64,000 bases of DNA from Lentzea cavernae (GTDB taxonomy: Bacteria > Actinomycetota > Actinomycetes > Mycobacteriales > Pseudonocardiaceae): NCBI RefSeq assembly GCF_014653695.1, contig NZ_BNAR01000030.1, positions 1-64,000 on the forward strand. Direction: 5' to 3'. The stretch's first letter is position 1; each line of letters opens with the position of its first letter. Shown in pieces: positions 7,369 to 16,285 of the stretch. The position numbers were made by a program, and so were the translations under genes. The notes beneath the pieces were generated by a model. It saw only the letters and a program-made list of their open reading frames with translations, was not told the origin of the DNA and did no database searches.

Positions 7369-8907
7369 ATGAGCCTGCGCTTCTCACTGATGGGTCCGGT
7401 ACGAGCCTGGCGCGACGACGAGGAGATCGATCTGGGCCCGCGCCAGCAGCGGGCGGTGCTGGCGGCGTTGCTGCTGAACAACGGCATCCGGCTGGCCAAC
7501 GACCAGCTGATCGGCATGGTCTGGGACGACCCGACGCCGAGCGCGGTCATGGCGTTGCGGACGTACACCTACAAGCTCCGCAAGCTGATGCCGGAGCTGG
7601 ACCTGAAGGCCAAGGACGGCGGCTACCTGCTCAGGGCCGAGGTCTTCGACGACTGCCGCGACGAGCCGTTCGTGGGTCTGACCAGCACCTACTTCGAGGC
7701 GCAGCGCGTGCGCGTGGCCAACGAGCGGCTCCAGTGCCGCGAGATCCTGCTCGAACGGGAGATGGACGTCCTCGACCTGCAGAAGCACGTCGCCGCCCAC
7801 CCGCTGCGGGAACGCTCGCGTGCGCTCCTGATGCGCGCGCTTTACCGCGAGGGCAGGCAGGCCGAGGCGTTGGAGCAGTTCCACGAGGTGCGCGCACTGC
7901 TGAACGACGAGCTCGGCCTCGAACCCGGCCCCGACCTGCGCGAGGTGCACGCGCAGATCCTGCGCGGCGAGCTCACCGTCCAGCGCAGGCCCGAGCAGCT
8001 GCCGCCCGACATCGACGACTTCACCGGCCGTGCCACGGAGATCGAGCAGGCGCTGCGGGCGCTGCCGCGCACGGTCGGCATCGCCGGGATGCACGGCAGC
8101 GGCAAGACCGCGCTGGCCGTGCGCATCGGGCACCTCGCCGGGGACCGGTTCCCCGACGGGCAGATCTTCGTGCGCGGGAACGACGTCGCGAACGAGCTGC
8201 TGCGCGCGGTCGGCGTGGAGAACCCGGCGGGGGACAAAGCCGCGCTGTGGCGGGAGAAGGCGCGCGGCAAGCGATTCCTGGTCGTCGTCGACGACCTGCG
8301 GGACCCGGCCTCGGTTAGGGACCTGCACGTGCCCGGTTCGGCGATGGTCCTGACGAGCGTGCGCCGCTGGAACGAACTGCCGGGCGTGACGTGGCTGAAG
8401 ATCGCGGGGCTGGCCGAACCCGAGGCGCGGGAGTTCCTCGGCAAGGTCCTGGACCCGGCCAGGATCGCGGCGGAGCCGCAGCACGCGGACGACGTCCTCG
8501 CCCACGTGTCGTACATGCCGAACCCGATCCGCGTGCTCGGCGGCAAGCTCAGCTCCCGCCCGAGCTGGACCATCGCGATGCTGTTGCGGCAGATGCGACG
8601 GGAGAACCTCTTCGGCCAGGCCGTCCCGTCCGACTGCCAGGCCGTGCTGTCGTCGATGAGCAAGGCCTACCAGGAGTTGACGGAGGACGAACGGCACCTG
8701 CTCGCCTGCTTCGCCCGGCGGGACACCGAAGTGATCAACGTGTGCGAGGCCGCGGAGATGAGCGGGGGCGAGATCGGTGCGATCGAGGTCCTGCTGGAGT
8801 CGATCGCCGACGTCCACCTGATCGAACCGCTGGAGCTCGGCCGCTACCGCGTGCCCAAGTTCGTGAGGATGTACTTCGGACTCAACCTTGCCGTGCTGAC
8901 CAGCTGA
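7369..8907 (+). CDS. SARP/AfsR-like regulator with BTAD and NTPase (NB-ARC-like) domains
   Basis: Predicted transcriptional regulator of 512 aa. Residues 1-90 form an OmpR-type winged helix as in SARPs. Residues 90-200 are the BTAD helical domain (RSRALLMRALYREGRQAEAL, then LNDELGLEPGPDL). From about residue 215 an NTPase follows, with P-loop GMHGSGKT (240-247) and a Walker B-like RFLVVVDDL. It lacks the long C-terminal TPR array of AfsR, so it is a shortened member. The ATG at 7369 begins at the homologous region but no strong RBS is visible; an ATG at 7314 in the same frame is possible. It is divergent from the AbiE-type pair. Confidence 0.8.
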   Translation: MSLRFSLMGPVRAWRDDEEIDLGPRQQRAVLAALLLNNGIRLANDQLIGMVWDDPTPSAVMALRTYTYKLRKLMPELDLKAKDGGYLLRAEVFDDCRDEPFVGLTSTYFEAQRVRVANERLQCREILLEREMDVLDLQKHVAAHPLRERSRALLMRALYREGRQAEALEQFHEVRALLNDELGLEPGPDLREVHAQILRGELTVQRRPEQLPPDIDDFTGRATEIEQALRALPRTVGIAGMHGSGKTALAVRIGHLAGDRFPDGQIFVRGNDVANELLRAVGVENPAGDKAALWREKARGKRFLVVVDDLRDPASVRDLHVPGSAMVLTSVRRWNELPGVTWLKIAGLAEPEAREFLGKVLDPARIAAEPQHADDVLAHVSYMPNPIRVLGGKLSSRPSWTIAMLLRQMRRENLFGQAVPSDCQAVLSSMSKAYQELTEDERHLLACFARRDTEVINVCEAAEMSGGEIGAIEVLLESIADVHLIEPLELGRYRVPKFVRMYFGLNLAVLTS

Positions 8908-8957
8908 TTCATCCGGAATTCATGGCGTGACGACGTGGCTGCGGCACCTTCGTGGAC

Positions 8958-9698
8958 ATGTCAACCAAGGATTTCGAAGGCAGGACGGCACTCGTCACCG
9001 GCGCCACCTCGGGCATCGGCCGCGCCATCGCGGTCAAGCTCGCCGAGCAGGGCGCCACCGTCTACGTCACCGGCCGCCGCGCCGAGCTCGGCAAGGAGAC
9101 CGTCGAACTGATCGAGAAGGCCGGCGGCACCGGCCACTTCGTCGTCGCGGACGTCGGCGACCTCGACGACGTCCGCAAGCTCGCACGGGAGGTCGGCGAG
9201 GTCGACGTCCTCGTGAACAACGCGGGCATCTTCCCGTTCTCGCCCACCGCTGAGCAGGCCGTCGAGACCTACGACAGGGTGTTCGGCGTCAACGTCCGCG
9301 GCACGTACTTCCTCACCGCCGCCCTCGCCCCGGCGATGGTCGCCAAGGGCAGGGGCTCGATCGTCAACGTCTCGTCGGTCGCGGGCCAGCTCGGCTCGCC
9401 GATCGGGTCCGTCTACCACGCCTCGAAGGCCGCGATGGACGGCCTGACCAGGTCGTGGGCCAGCGAGTTCGGTGGTTCCGGCGTGCGCGTCAACTCCGTC
9501 GCCCCCGGTCCCATCCGCACCGAGGCGGCCATGAACGGCGACAGCGAGCTGTTCGAGGAGTTCGCCAACGTCGTGCCGCTCGGCCGCCCCGGCGAGCCCG
9601 ACGAGATCGCGGAGGCCGTGGTGTTCGTGGCCTCCGACAGGGCGGGCTTCGTCAACGGCGCCGTGCTCAACGTCGACGGAGGGCTCGTCGTGGTCTAG
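8958..9698 (+). CDS. Short-chain dehydrogenase/reductase
   Basis: Classical SDR oxidoreductase of about 246 aa using NAD(P)H. It has the Rossmann nucleotide-binding motif TGATSGIG, the NNAG motif, the catalytic YHASK (YxxxK) with the upstream serine in NVSS, and the PGPIRTE loop. The C-terminal NVDGGLVVV matches family length. The substrate is unknown. A GTG two codons earlier (8952) is an alternative start. Its stop codon overlaps the stop of the convergent hydrolase gene in a shared CTAG. Confidence 0.88.
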   Translation: MSTKDFEGRTALVTGATSGIGRAIAVKLAEQGATVYVTGRRAELGKETVELIEKAGGTGHFVVADVGDLDDVRKLAREVGEVDVLVNNAGIFPFSPTAEQAVETYDRVFGVNVRGTYFLTAALAPAMVAKGRGSIVNVSSVAGQLGSPIGSVYHASKAAMDGLTRSWASEFGGSGVRVNSVAPGPIRTEAAMNGDSELFEEFANVVPLGRPGEPDEIAEAVVFVASDRAGFVNGAVLNVDGGLVVV

Positions 9699-10384
9699 GG
9701 GAACAGCAGGCTGATCGACGAGGGCGACTCGACGTGCACGTTGTGGCCCGCGCCGGGGAACACCACCGGCTCGGGCACCAGCTCCTTCAGGTGGTCCTGG
9801 GGGCACATCGGGTCGTTCTCGCCGGCCGCCAGCACGACGTGGGCCTGCGAGGCCATGATCAGCCCGGCCATGTCCGGCCGGCCCACGCCGAAGGCCCTCA
9901 TGTCCAGCGACGGCGTCCATCCACCGTCCACTTCGGACACGCCGTGCTCGATCGGCACCCCCGCCATCTTCGACGCCCGCTCGACGGCCTCCTGCCTGGT
10001 GGCGAAGACCTTGCCCGGCTTCCCGGCGAGCGCGGCGGCCTTCGCCAGCTCCTCGTCGGTCCACTGGACCTTGATCCCCACACCGGCGCACGTGGTGACG
10101 TCGACCCCGAACCACCCGCTCGCCAGCGTCAATGCGACGACACCGCCCAGCGAGTGCCCGACGACCACGACGGGCTCCTGCGGGACGACCTTCGCGACCT
10201 CCGCCGCGATCGCGCCGAACGAGTAGCGGTCGATCCGGGGGCTCCGCCCATGACCGGGCAGGTCGGGCACCAGCCAGCTGCCGGGCCACTCGCTCACGAC
10301 GTCCTGCCACACCTCGCCGGTAGCGCCCAGCCCGTGCAGCAGCACCAGCAACGGCCCGTTCCCACCACGTTCGACATGAAGCAC
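9695..10384 (-). CDS. Alpha/beta hydrolase
   Basis: A 229-aa alpha/beta-hydrolase fold protein. HGLGATGEVW contains the oxyanion-hole HG motif. VVGHSLGGVVAL holds the nucleophile elbow GHSLG (Ser nucleophile). AGENDPMCP supplies the likely acid region and PGAGHNVHVE the catalytic His. No signal peptide, so it is probably cytoplasmic; the substrate is unknown. The GTG at 10384 was chosen because homology begins at VLHVERGGNGP. Longer in-frame starts would run into the divergent P450 gene, whose ATG is only 15 bp away. Confidence 0.8.
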   Translation of the reverse strand: MLHVERGGNGPLLVLLHGLGATGEVWQDVVSEWPGSWLVPDLPGHGRSPRIDRYSFGAIAAEVAKVVPQEPVVVVGHSLGGVVALTLASGWFGVDVTTCAGVGIKVQWTDEELAKAAALAGKPGKVFATRQEAVERASKMAGVPIEHGVSEVDGGWTPSLDMRAFGVGRPDMAGLIMASQAHVVLAAGENDPMCPQDHLKELVPEPVVFPGAGHNVHVESPSSISLLFP

Positions 10385-10399
10385 GTCAGAATCCGTTCT

Positions 10400-11617
10400 A
10401 TGCCCAGGACCGATGCCGACCTCATCGTCGACCCGGACACGTATACATCGGGAGTCCCGCACGACGCACTAACCCGGCTGCGTGAGAAGGACGTGGTGCG
10501 CATCGACGACTTCTGGGCGGTGTTCCGCCACGAGGACGTCCGCACGGTCCTGCGCACGCCCGCCGTCTTCTCCTCGCACCGCGGCGCCACCCAGATCCGC
10601 GACCCGCGGCCGGCCGACCTGGCCTACGTCCAGCGCATGATGCTCAACCAGGACCCGCCCTCGCACACCCGCCTGCGACGCATGCTGACCAGGGCGTTCA
10701 CCCCGCGAGCAGTGGCGTTGCTGGAAGACCGCGTCCGCGCGAACGCCCGTGCCATCATCGCCTCGCCGTCCGGCGACTTCGCCCACGACGTCGCCGACCT
10801 GCCGCTGCTGACGCTGGCGGACGTGTTCGGCGTGCCGCGCCGCGACCGCGCACTGCTCTACGACTGGAGCAACCGCGTGATCGGCTTCCAGGACCCCGAG
10901 TACGCGCTGTCGTCCAGCTCCACGGCCGGCATGACCGACATGGCCCTCGAGGCTCTGTCGCTCCGCCCCGACGACGGCCGCGACCCGCGCGCACGCGACG
11001 GCATGCCCGACCTCTACGCCTACGCGCACGCCCTGGGCGCCCACAAACGCGCGCACCCGTCCGACGACGTGGTCAGCAACCTCATGCGGGAAGACCTCTC
11101 GCTGGAGGAGTTCGAGAACCTCTTCTGGCTGTTCTCCGTGGCGGGCAACGAAACCCTGCGCAACGGCATCCCCGGAGGCATGATCGCCCTGCTCTCGCAC
11201 CCTCGCGAGTACGAACGGCTGCGCGCCGACCGAACGCTCCTCCCCCTTGCGGTGGAGGAGATGCTGCGGTGGTGGACGCCCGTCATGCACTTCCGCCGGA
11301 CCTGCGTGCGCGACACCTCGTTGTCCGGCCAGGAGATCAGGGCGGGGGACAAGGTCGTCGTCTGGTTCTCGTCCGCCAACCGCGACGAGCGGGTGTTCAG
11401 CTCGCCCGACCGTTTCGACGTGGGGCGGCGGGAGGCCGATCACCTGAGCTTCGGGCACGGCCCGCACTTCTGCCTGGGGGCGCAGCTGGCGCGGACGCAG
11501 ATGCGGGCCGTGTTCGACGCCGTGCTGGACCTCCCTGGCCTGCTGGAGCTCGACGGCGAGGTCAGCAGGCTCCGGTCGAACTTCCAGAACGGCGTGAAAC
11601 ACCTGCCCGTGCGCTAG
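10400..11617 (+). CDS. Cytochrome P450
   Basis: A 405-aa soluble bacterial P450 monooxygenase. The I-helix motif is SVAGNETLRNG, the ExxR motif is in EEMLRWWTP, and the haem-binding loop is FGHGPHFCLG with the thiolate Cys. No ferredoxin or reductase gene is adjacent, so redox partners must come from elsewhere. The ATG at 10400 was chosen at the start of homology (MPRTDADLIVDPDTY). The divergent start of a hydrolase lies 15 bp upstream, so both promoters must overlap the opposing coding regions. The substrate is unknown. Confidence 0.92.
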   Translation: MPRTDADLIVDPDTYTSGVPHDALTRLREKDVVRIDDFWAVFRHEDVRTVLRTPAVFSSHRGATQIRDPRPADLAYVQRMMLNQDPPSHTRLRRMLTRAFTPRAVALLEDRVRANARAIIASPSGDFAHDVADLPLLTLADVFGVPRRDRALLYDWSNRVIGFQDPEYALSSSSTAGMTDMALEALSLRPDDGRDPRARDGMPDLYAYAHALGAHKRAHPSDDVVSNLMREDLSLEEFENLFWLFSVAGNETLRNGIPGGMIALLSHPREYERLRADRTLLPLAVEEMLRWWTPVMHFRRTCVRDTSLSGQEIRAGDKVVVWFSSANRDERVFSSPDRFDVGRREADHLSFGHGPHFCLGAQLARTQMRAVFDAVLDLPGLLELDGEVSRLRSNFQNGVKHLPVR

Positions 11618-12129
11618 GCAGGGGTCTCCGCCGTGGCGACCAGCACCGCGCGGCCGAGGACGTGCGCGCACATCAGGAACCCGAGCAGCGCCGGAGTGCC
11701 GTCGGCCGGCACCCCGATCGACTCGACGCCGAGGGCGTGCACGACGACGAAGTAGCGGTGCTCGCCGTGCCCGGCGGGCGGCGCGGCGCCGACGAACCGC
11801 GCGAGGCGGGCGTCGTTGGGCAGCTGGAACGCGCCCTCCGGCAGGCCGGACCCGATGTCGTCGCCCGCACCCTCGGCCAGTTCGGTGCAGGTCGCGGGGA
11901 TGTCGGCGACCGCCCAGTGCCAGAACCCGGACCCGGTGGGGGCGTCGGGGTCGTAGACGGTGACGGCGTAGCTCTTGGTGCCCTCGGGCGCTCCGCTCCA
12001 GCTCAGCTGTGGGGAGACGTCCTTTCCGGAGAGCTGCTCGGGCGGCCAGGCGGCGCCGTCGGCGACCGAGGTGCTGGTGACGGTGAAGCTGGCGGCCTCG
12101 GGGAGGCGGGCGAACGGGTCGTTGCTCAT
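11614..12129 (-). CDS. YbhB/YbcL-type PEBP (Raf kinase inhibitor-like) protein
   Basis: A 171-aa phosphatidylethanolamine-binding-protein family member. The ligand-pocket signatures are seen as LSWSGAPEGTKSYAVTVYDP (DPDAPTG follows) and HWAVADIP; GEHRYFVVVHAL near the C-terminus is also typical. The function of bacterial YbhB-type proteins is poorly defined. The stop shares a CTAG with the P450 stop on the other strand. The upstream region holds an 18-bp palindrome shared with the divergent GntR regulator, which may control this gene. Confidence 0.88.
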   Translation of the reverse strand: MSNDPFARLPEAASFTVTSTSVADGAAWPPEQLSGKDVSPQLSWSGAPEGTKSYAVTVYDPDAPTGSGFWHWAVADIPATCTELAEGAGDDIGSGLPEGAFQLPNDARLARFVGAAPPAGHGEHRYFVVVHALGVESIGVPADGTPALLGFLMCAHVLGRAVLVATAETPA

Positions 12130-12145
12130 GTGATCGACGATAACA

Positions 12146-12163
12146 CAGATAATCGATTATCTG
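12146..12163. promoter_or_regulatory. Perfect 18-bp palindrome, putative GntR operator
   Basis: CAGATAATCGATTATCTG is a perfect, AT-rich palindrome in an otherwise GC-rich region. It lies between the divergent PEBP gene (start 12129) and the GntR-family regulator (start 12186). A TATGCT hexamer at 12174-12179 could be the -10 of the regulator gene. The palindrome is the obvious candidate for autoregulation and for control of the neighbour. Confidence 0.7.
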
Positions 12164-12185
12164 ATGGATCGTCTATGCTCCAGAG

Positions 12186-12842
12186 GTGACGACAGGCAAG
12201 CCGATGCTCTCCGAGCAGGTGTACGGGCGTTTGCGGGACGCGATCATGCATGGAGCCCACGCACCCGGTGACGCCCTCAAGCCGCAGGACCTGGCCAAGG
12301 AACAGGGCGTGAGCCTGGCCGTCGTGCGCGAGGCGCTGGTCCGCCTGGTCGGCGAGGGCCTGGCCGACCGCCTGCCCAACCGCGGCTTCGCCGTCCCCGC
12401 CTTCTCCGACCGCCGCTGGCAGGAGATCACCGAGGCGCGCCTCGCCGTCGAACCCGTCCTGCTCCGCATGGCGATCGAGCGCGGCGACGTCGACTGGGAA
12501 GCGCGCGTCCGGGCTGCCCACCACCGCCTCGCGCGCACGCCGGCGTTCGTGGAGGGTGAAGGCGAGTACTACAGCGACGCGTGGTCCGAAGCCCACCGCG
12601 CCTTCCACCGCACACTGCTGGAGGGGTGCGGCAACCAGGTCCTGCTGGAGACCTTCGACCGGCTGTGGACCGCGAGTGAACTGGCCCGCCGGTTCTCGGC
12701 TCGGCGCACCGCCGAGCGGGACCACGTCGGCGAGCACCGGATGCTGGAGGAGGCGGCTCTGGCGCGGGACGCCGACGCGGCCGCGGCGGTGCTGGCCCGG
12801 CACCTGTCGCTGACGGCGGCGGGACTGGTCGACGCCGGCTGA
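12186..12842 (+). CDS. GntR-family transcriptional regulator (FadR/FCD subfamily)
   Basis: A 218-aa regulator. The N-terminal winged HTH (about residues 10-72) is typical of GntR proteins: LSEQVYGRLRDAIMHGAHAP, then LAKEQGVSLAVVREALVRLV. The C-terminal FCD helical domain has metal/ligand-binding histidines (AHRAFHRTLLEG; GEHRMLEEA). The start is a GTG at 12186 very close to the putative -10 element, so the transcript may be leaderless or nearly so. It is divergent from the PEBP gene across a perfect palindrome. The effector is unknown, probably a small organic acid by family analogy. Confidence 0.88.
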   Translation: MTTGKPMLSEQVYGRLRDAIMHGAHAPGDALKPQDLAKEQGVSLAVVREALVRLVGEGLADRLPNRGFAVPAFSDRRWQEITEARLAVEPVLLRMAIERGDVDWEARVRAAHHRLARTPAFVEGEGEYYSDAWSEAHRAFHRTLLEGCGNQVLLETFDRLWTASELARRFSARRTAERDHVGEHRMLEEAALARDADAAAAVLARHLSLTAAGLVDAG

Positions 12843-12866
12843 TCGACCCGCCTGTGAAGATGTGCC

Positions 12867-13697
12867 ATGGGGATCGATCAACTGTCCGACGCGGGATGGC
12901 CGACCGGTGGGAACAGGCCGCTGCTGGTGATGCTCTTCAGTCCGGAGGAGTTGGCGGAGCGGTTCGGGCTCGCCTTCGTCGACGACGCCGACGACCTCGG
13001 TCCGTTGAAACTCGCCGTGGTGCAGGGCTCGTTCGGGATCGCGGGCCTGATCAGGTACGCCGACTCGCCGTTCGCGGGAACGACCGTGTTCGTCGAGGAC
13101 GCCGCTGATCTCGAACTGTCCCACCGGACTGTGGTGAGCGAGTTCGGGCTGACGAGTTCGGACATCGGCTGGGCGGTGCGTTCCGCGGGCCTTCTCGACG
13201 TCGTGCGGGACAGCGCGCGCCTGCGTGAACTGCTGGCGATCATCGAGTTCGACGTGGCTCGCACCGAGGTCGAAGGCCCCGTGTCGATCGAGTCGGGGCT
13301 GGCGCTCGAACCCGTGGCCGGCGACTTCACCGGAGGGCGCTTCTACCTGTGCGGCGACGCGGGCGGGGAGCGGCAGGTCCTCTACGCGAGTTCGGAAGGG
13401 CAAGCCGGTCTCATCGCGAGCAACCTCCGTGAAGCTCTCCAGTTGATCGTAGGACTGCCCGCCTGGCGCGACTGCTTGACCTTCGCGAACGGCGGAAGCC
13501 TTGAGGCGATGGCAGATGCGGCACGACGCCGGCAATCCGGCCAGGTGTCGCCTGCGGCTCGGGAGGCCGCGGAGCTCCTCTCCCTCGACCTCCCCGCGCA
13601 AGACGTGTTGCTGAGCCGCTTGCACGCCGCCGCGAGTCGTTCCGCACCCGAGTTCGTCTTCCGGGACGACACTGGTGAGCACGAGGGCCTGTTCTGA
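12867..13697 (+). CDS. Protein of unknown function (possibly SUKH/SMI1-like)
   Basis: A 276-aa soluble protein that I do not recognise with certainty. It has no signal peptide or membrane segment. The middle part (VSIESGLALEPVAGDFTGGR, then LCGDAGGERQVLYAS, then LREALQLIVGLPAWRDCL) resembles SUKH/SMI1-KNR4 proteins, where a loading/address-type statement of surface strands is followed by a helical end. The C-terminal 80 residues are Ala/Arg-rich helices. It follows the GntR gene by 24 bp and may be co-transcribed. Confidence 0.6.
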   Translation: MGIDQLSDAGWPTGGNRPLLVMLFSPEELAERFGLAFVDDADDLGPLKLAVVQGSFGIAGLIRYADSPFAGTTVFVEDAADLELSHRTVVSEFGLTSSDIGWAVRSAGLLDVVRDSARLRELLAIIEFDVARTEVEGPVSIESGLALEPVAGDFTGGRFYLCGDAGGERQVLYASSEGQAGLIASNLREALQLIVGLPAWRDCLTFANGGSLEAMADAARRRQSGQVSPAAREAAELLSLDLPAQDVLLSRLHAAASRSAPEFVFRDDTGEHEGLF

Positions 13698-13787
13698 TCG
13701 CACACCGATGTTCCGGGAGGGATGTGCGGCAGGTAGGGCGTCTGGCACGATTCAGACGACAGGCGCGGGGGCACCACTGTGATCTGA

Positions 13788-15152
<1,365 letters not shown>

Positions 15153-15165
15153 GAGGCTGTAGAGC

Positions 15166-15660
15166 ATGGCCGAGCGCGCGCGTCGTCCCCGTCGCCCCCG
15201 CGAAGAGCGGGAGGCGCGACCCGCACGCGCGCGCAAACCACCCCGTCCGAAGGCGCCGTCTCGGCGCAGTGAGGGCACGGGTGGGGCCTTCGGGATGACC
15301 GGTACGCGGCGGGCCGCGATGTTCGCGATGGTGCTGTGCGCACTGGCGTTGAGCATCGCGGTCCCGTTGCGGACCTACCTCTCGCAGCGCGACGAGCTGC
15401 GGGACGTGGGGGCCGAGCAGCAGAAGCTGCGCGAGACGGTCGCCGCGCTGGAGAAGCGCAAATCAGAGCTGAGCGACCCGGCGTACGTGGAGATCGAGGC
15501 GCGCAAGCGGCTGCACTGGGTGCGGCCCGGCGAGACGCCCTACATCGTTCAACTGCCGGGTGACGAGAGTCGCAACACAGAAACGGAGAGGCCGTCGGGC
15601 AAGCAGGCGGCACAAGGGTCTTGGTACGAGGAACTGTGGGAATCGGTGACGCACAAGTAA
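15166..15660 (+). CDS. Septum formation initiator family protein (FtsB/DivIC)
   Basis: A 164-aa bitopic division protein. A long basic, Pro/Arg-rich cytoplasmic N-terminus (residues 1-45) precedes one membrane segment (about 46-66, MFAMVLCALALSIAVPL). An extracytoplasmic coiled coil follows (about 70-105, LRDVGAEQQKLRETVAALEK), then the conserved ARKRLHWVRPGETPY. In the divisome, proteins of this family join FtsL and FtsQ at the septum. It sits directly after eno, as in mycobacteria, and its end overlaps the DUF501 gene. Confidence 0.88.
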   Translation: MAERARRPRRPREEREARPARARKPPRPKAPSRRSEGTGGAFGMTGTRRAAMFAMVLCALALSIAVPLRTYLSQRDELRDVGAEQQKLRETVAALEKRKSELSDPAYVEIEARKRLHWVRPGETPYIVQLPGDESRNTETERPSGKQAAQGSWYEELWESVTHK

Positions 15661-16139
15661 GTGCTGCTGACCTGGAAACGGTCGCTCAGCAGCTCGGCCG
15701 CACGCCGCGCGGGACACGTGCGATCGCCTCGAGGTGCCCCAGCGGGCACCCGAACGTCGTGCAGACGGCCCCGCGGCTGCCTGACGGGACACCGTTCCCG
15801 ACGCTGTACTACCTGACCTGCCCCAAGCTGAACTCGCTGGTCAGCACGCTCGAAGGCGGCGGGCTGATGAAGGAGCAGCAGGAGCGCCTGGCGACGGACG
15901 CCGACCTCGCCGCCGCCTACCAGCGCGCGCACGAGGCGTACCTCGCGGAGCGCGACGCCATCGAGTCGCTGGGCACCCAGGTCACCGCGGGCGGCATGCC
16001 GGTGCGGGTCAAGTGCCTGCACGTGCACGTCGCGCACGCCCTCGCGAAGGGCCCCGGCGTGAACCCCATGGGCGACGAGGCGCTGGCGATCCTGGGCGAG
16101 CAGGGGCTGTGGCCGGCAGGTGAATGCTCGGCGAGTTAA
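15636..16139 (+). CDS. DUF501 domain-containing protein
   Basis: About 167 aa, matching the DUF501 family found downstream of divIC in actinobacteria. Conserved Cys and His positions occur in IASRCPSGHPNVVQT, LYYLTCPKLN and VRVKCLHVHVAHAL, suggesting a metal site. The function of DUF501 is not established. The GTG at 15636 with GAGGA upstream was chosen; it overlaps divIC by 25 bp. A TTG at 15621 would give 172 aa. Confidence 0.82.
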   Translation: MGIGDAQVSAADLETVAQQLGRTPRGTRAIASRCPSGHPNVVQTAPRLPDGTPFPTLYYLTCPKLNSLVSTLEGGGLMKEQQERLATDADLAAAYQRAHEAYLAERDAIESLGTQVTAGGMPVRVKCLHVHVAHALAKGPGVNPMGDEALAILGEQGLWPAGECSAS

Positions 16140-16285
16140 CGGTCAACGGAACCGAACACACGCTTCACTCCGTCTTGGGTACACCTAGGCTTCGTAGTGG
16201 GGCAGGGTGGGACAGGTCACCGACTGGGGCATTCGCCGTAATGGCAGGACGGCGAGCCGCGATGACACACGAGAGGTGAGTATTC

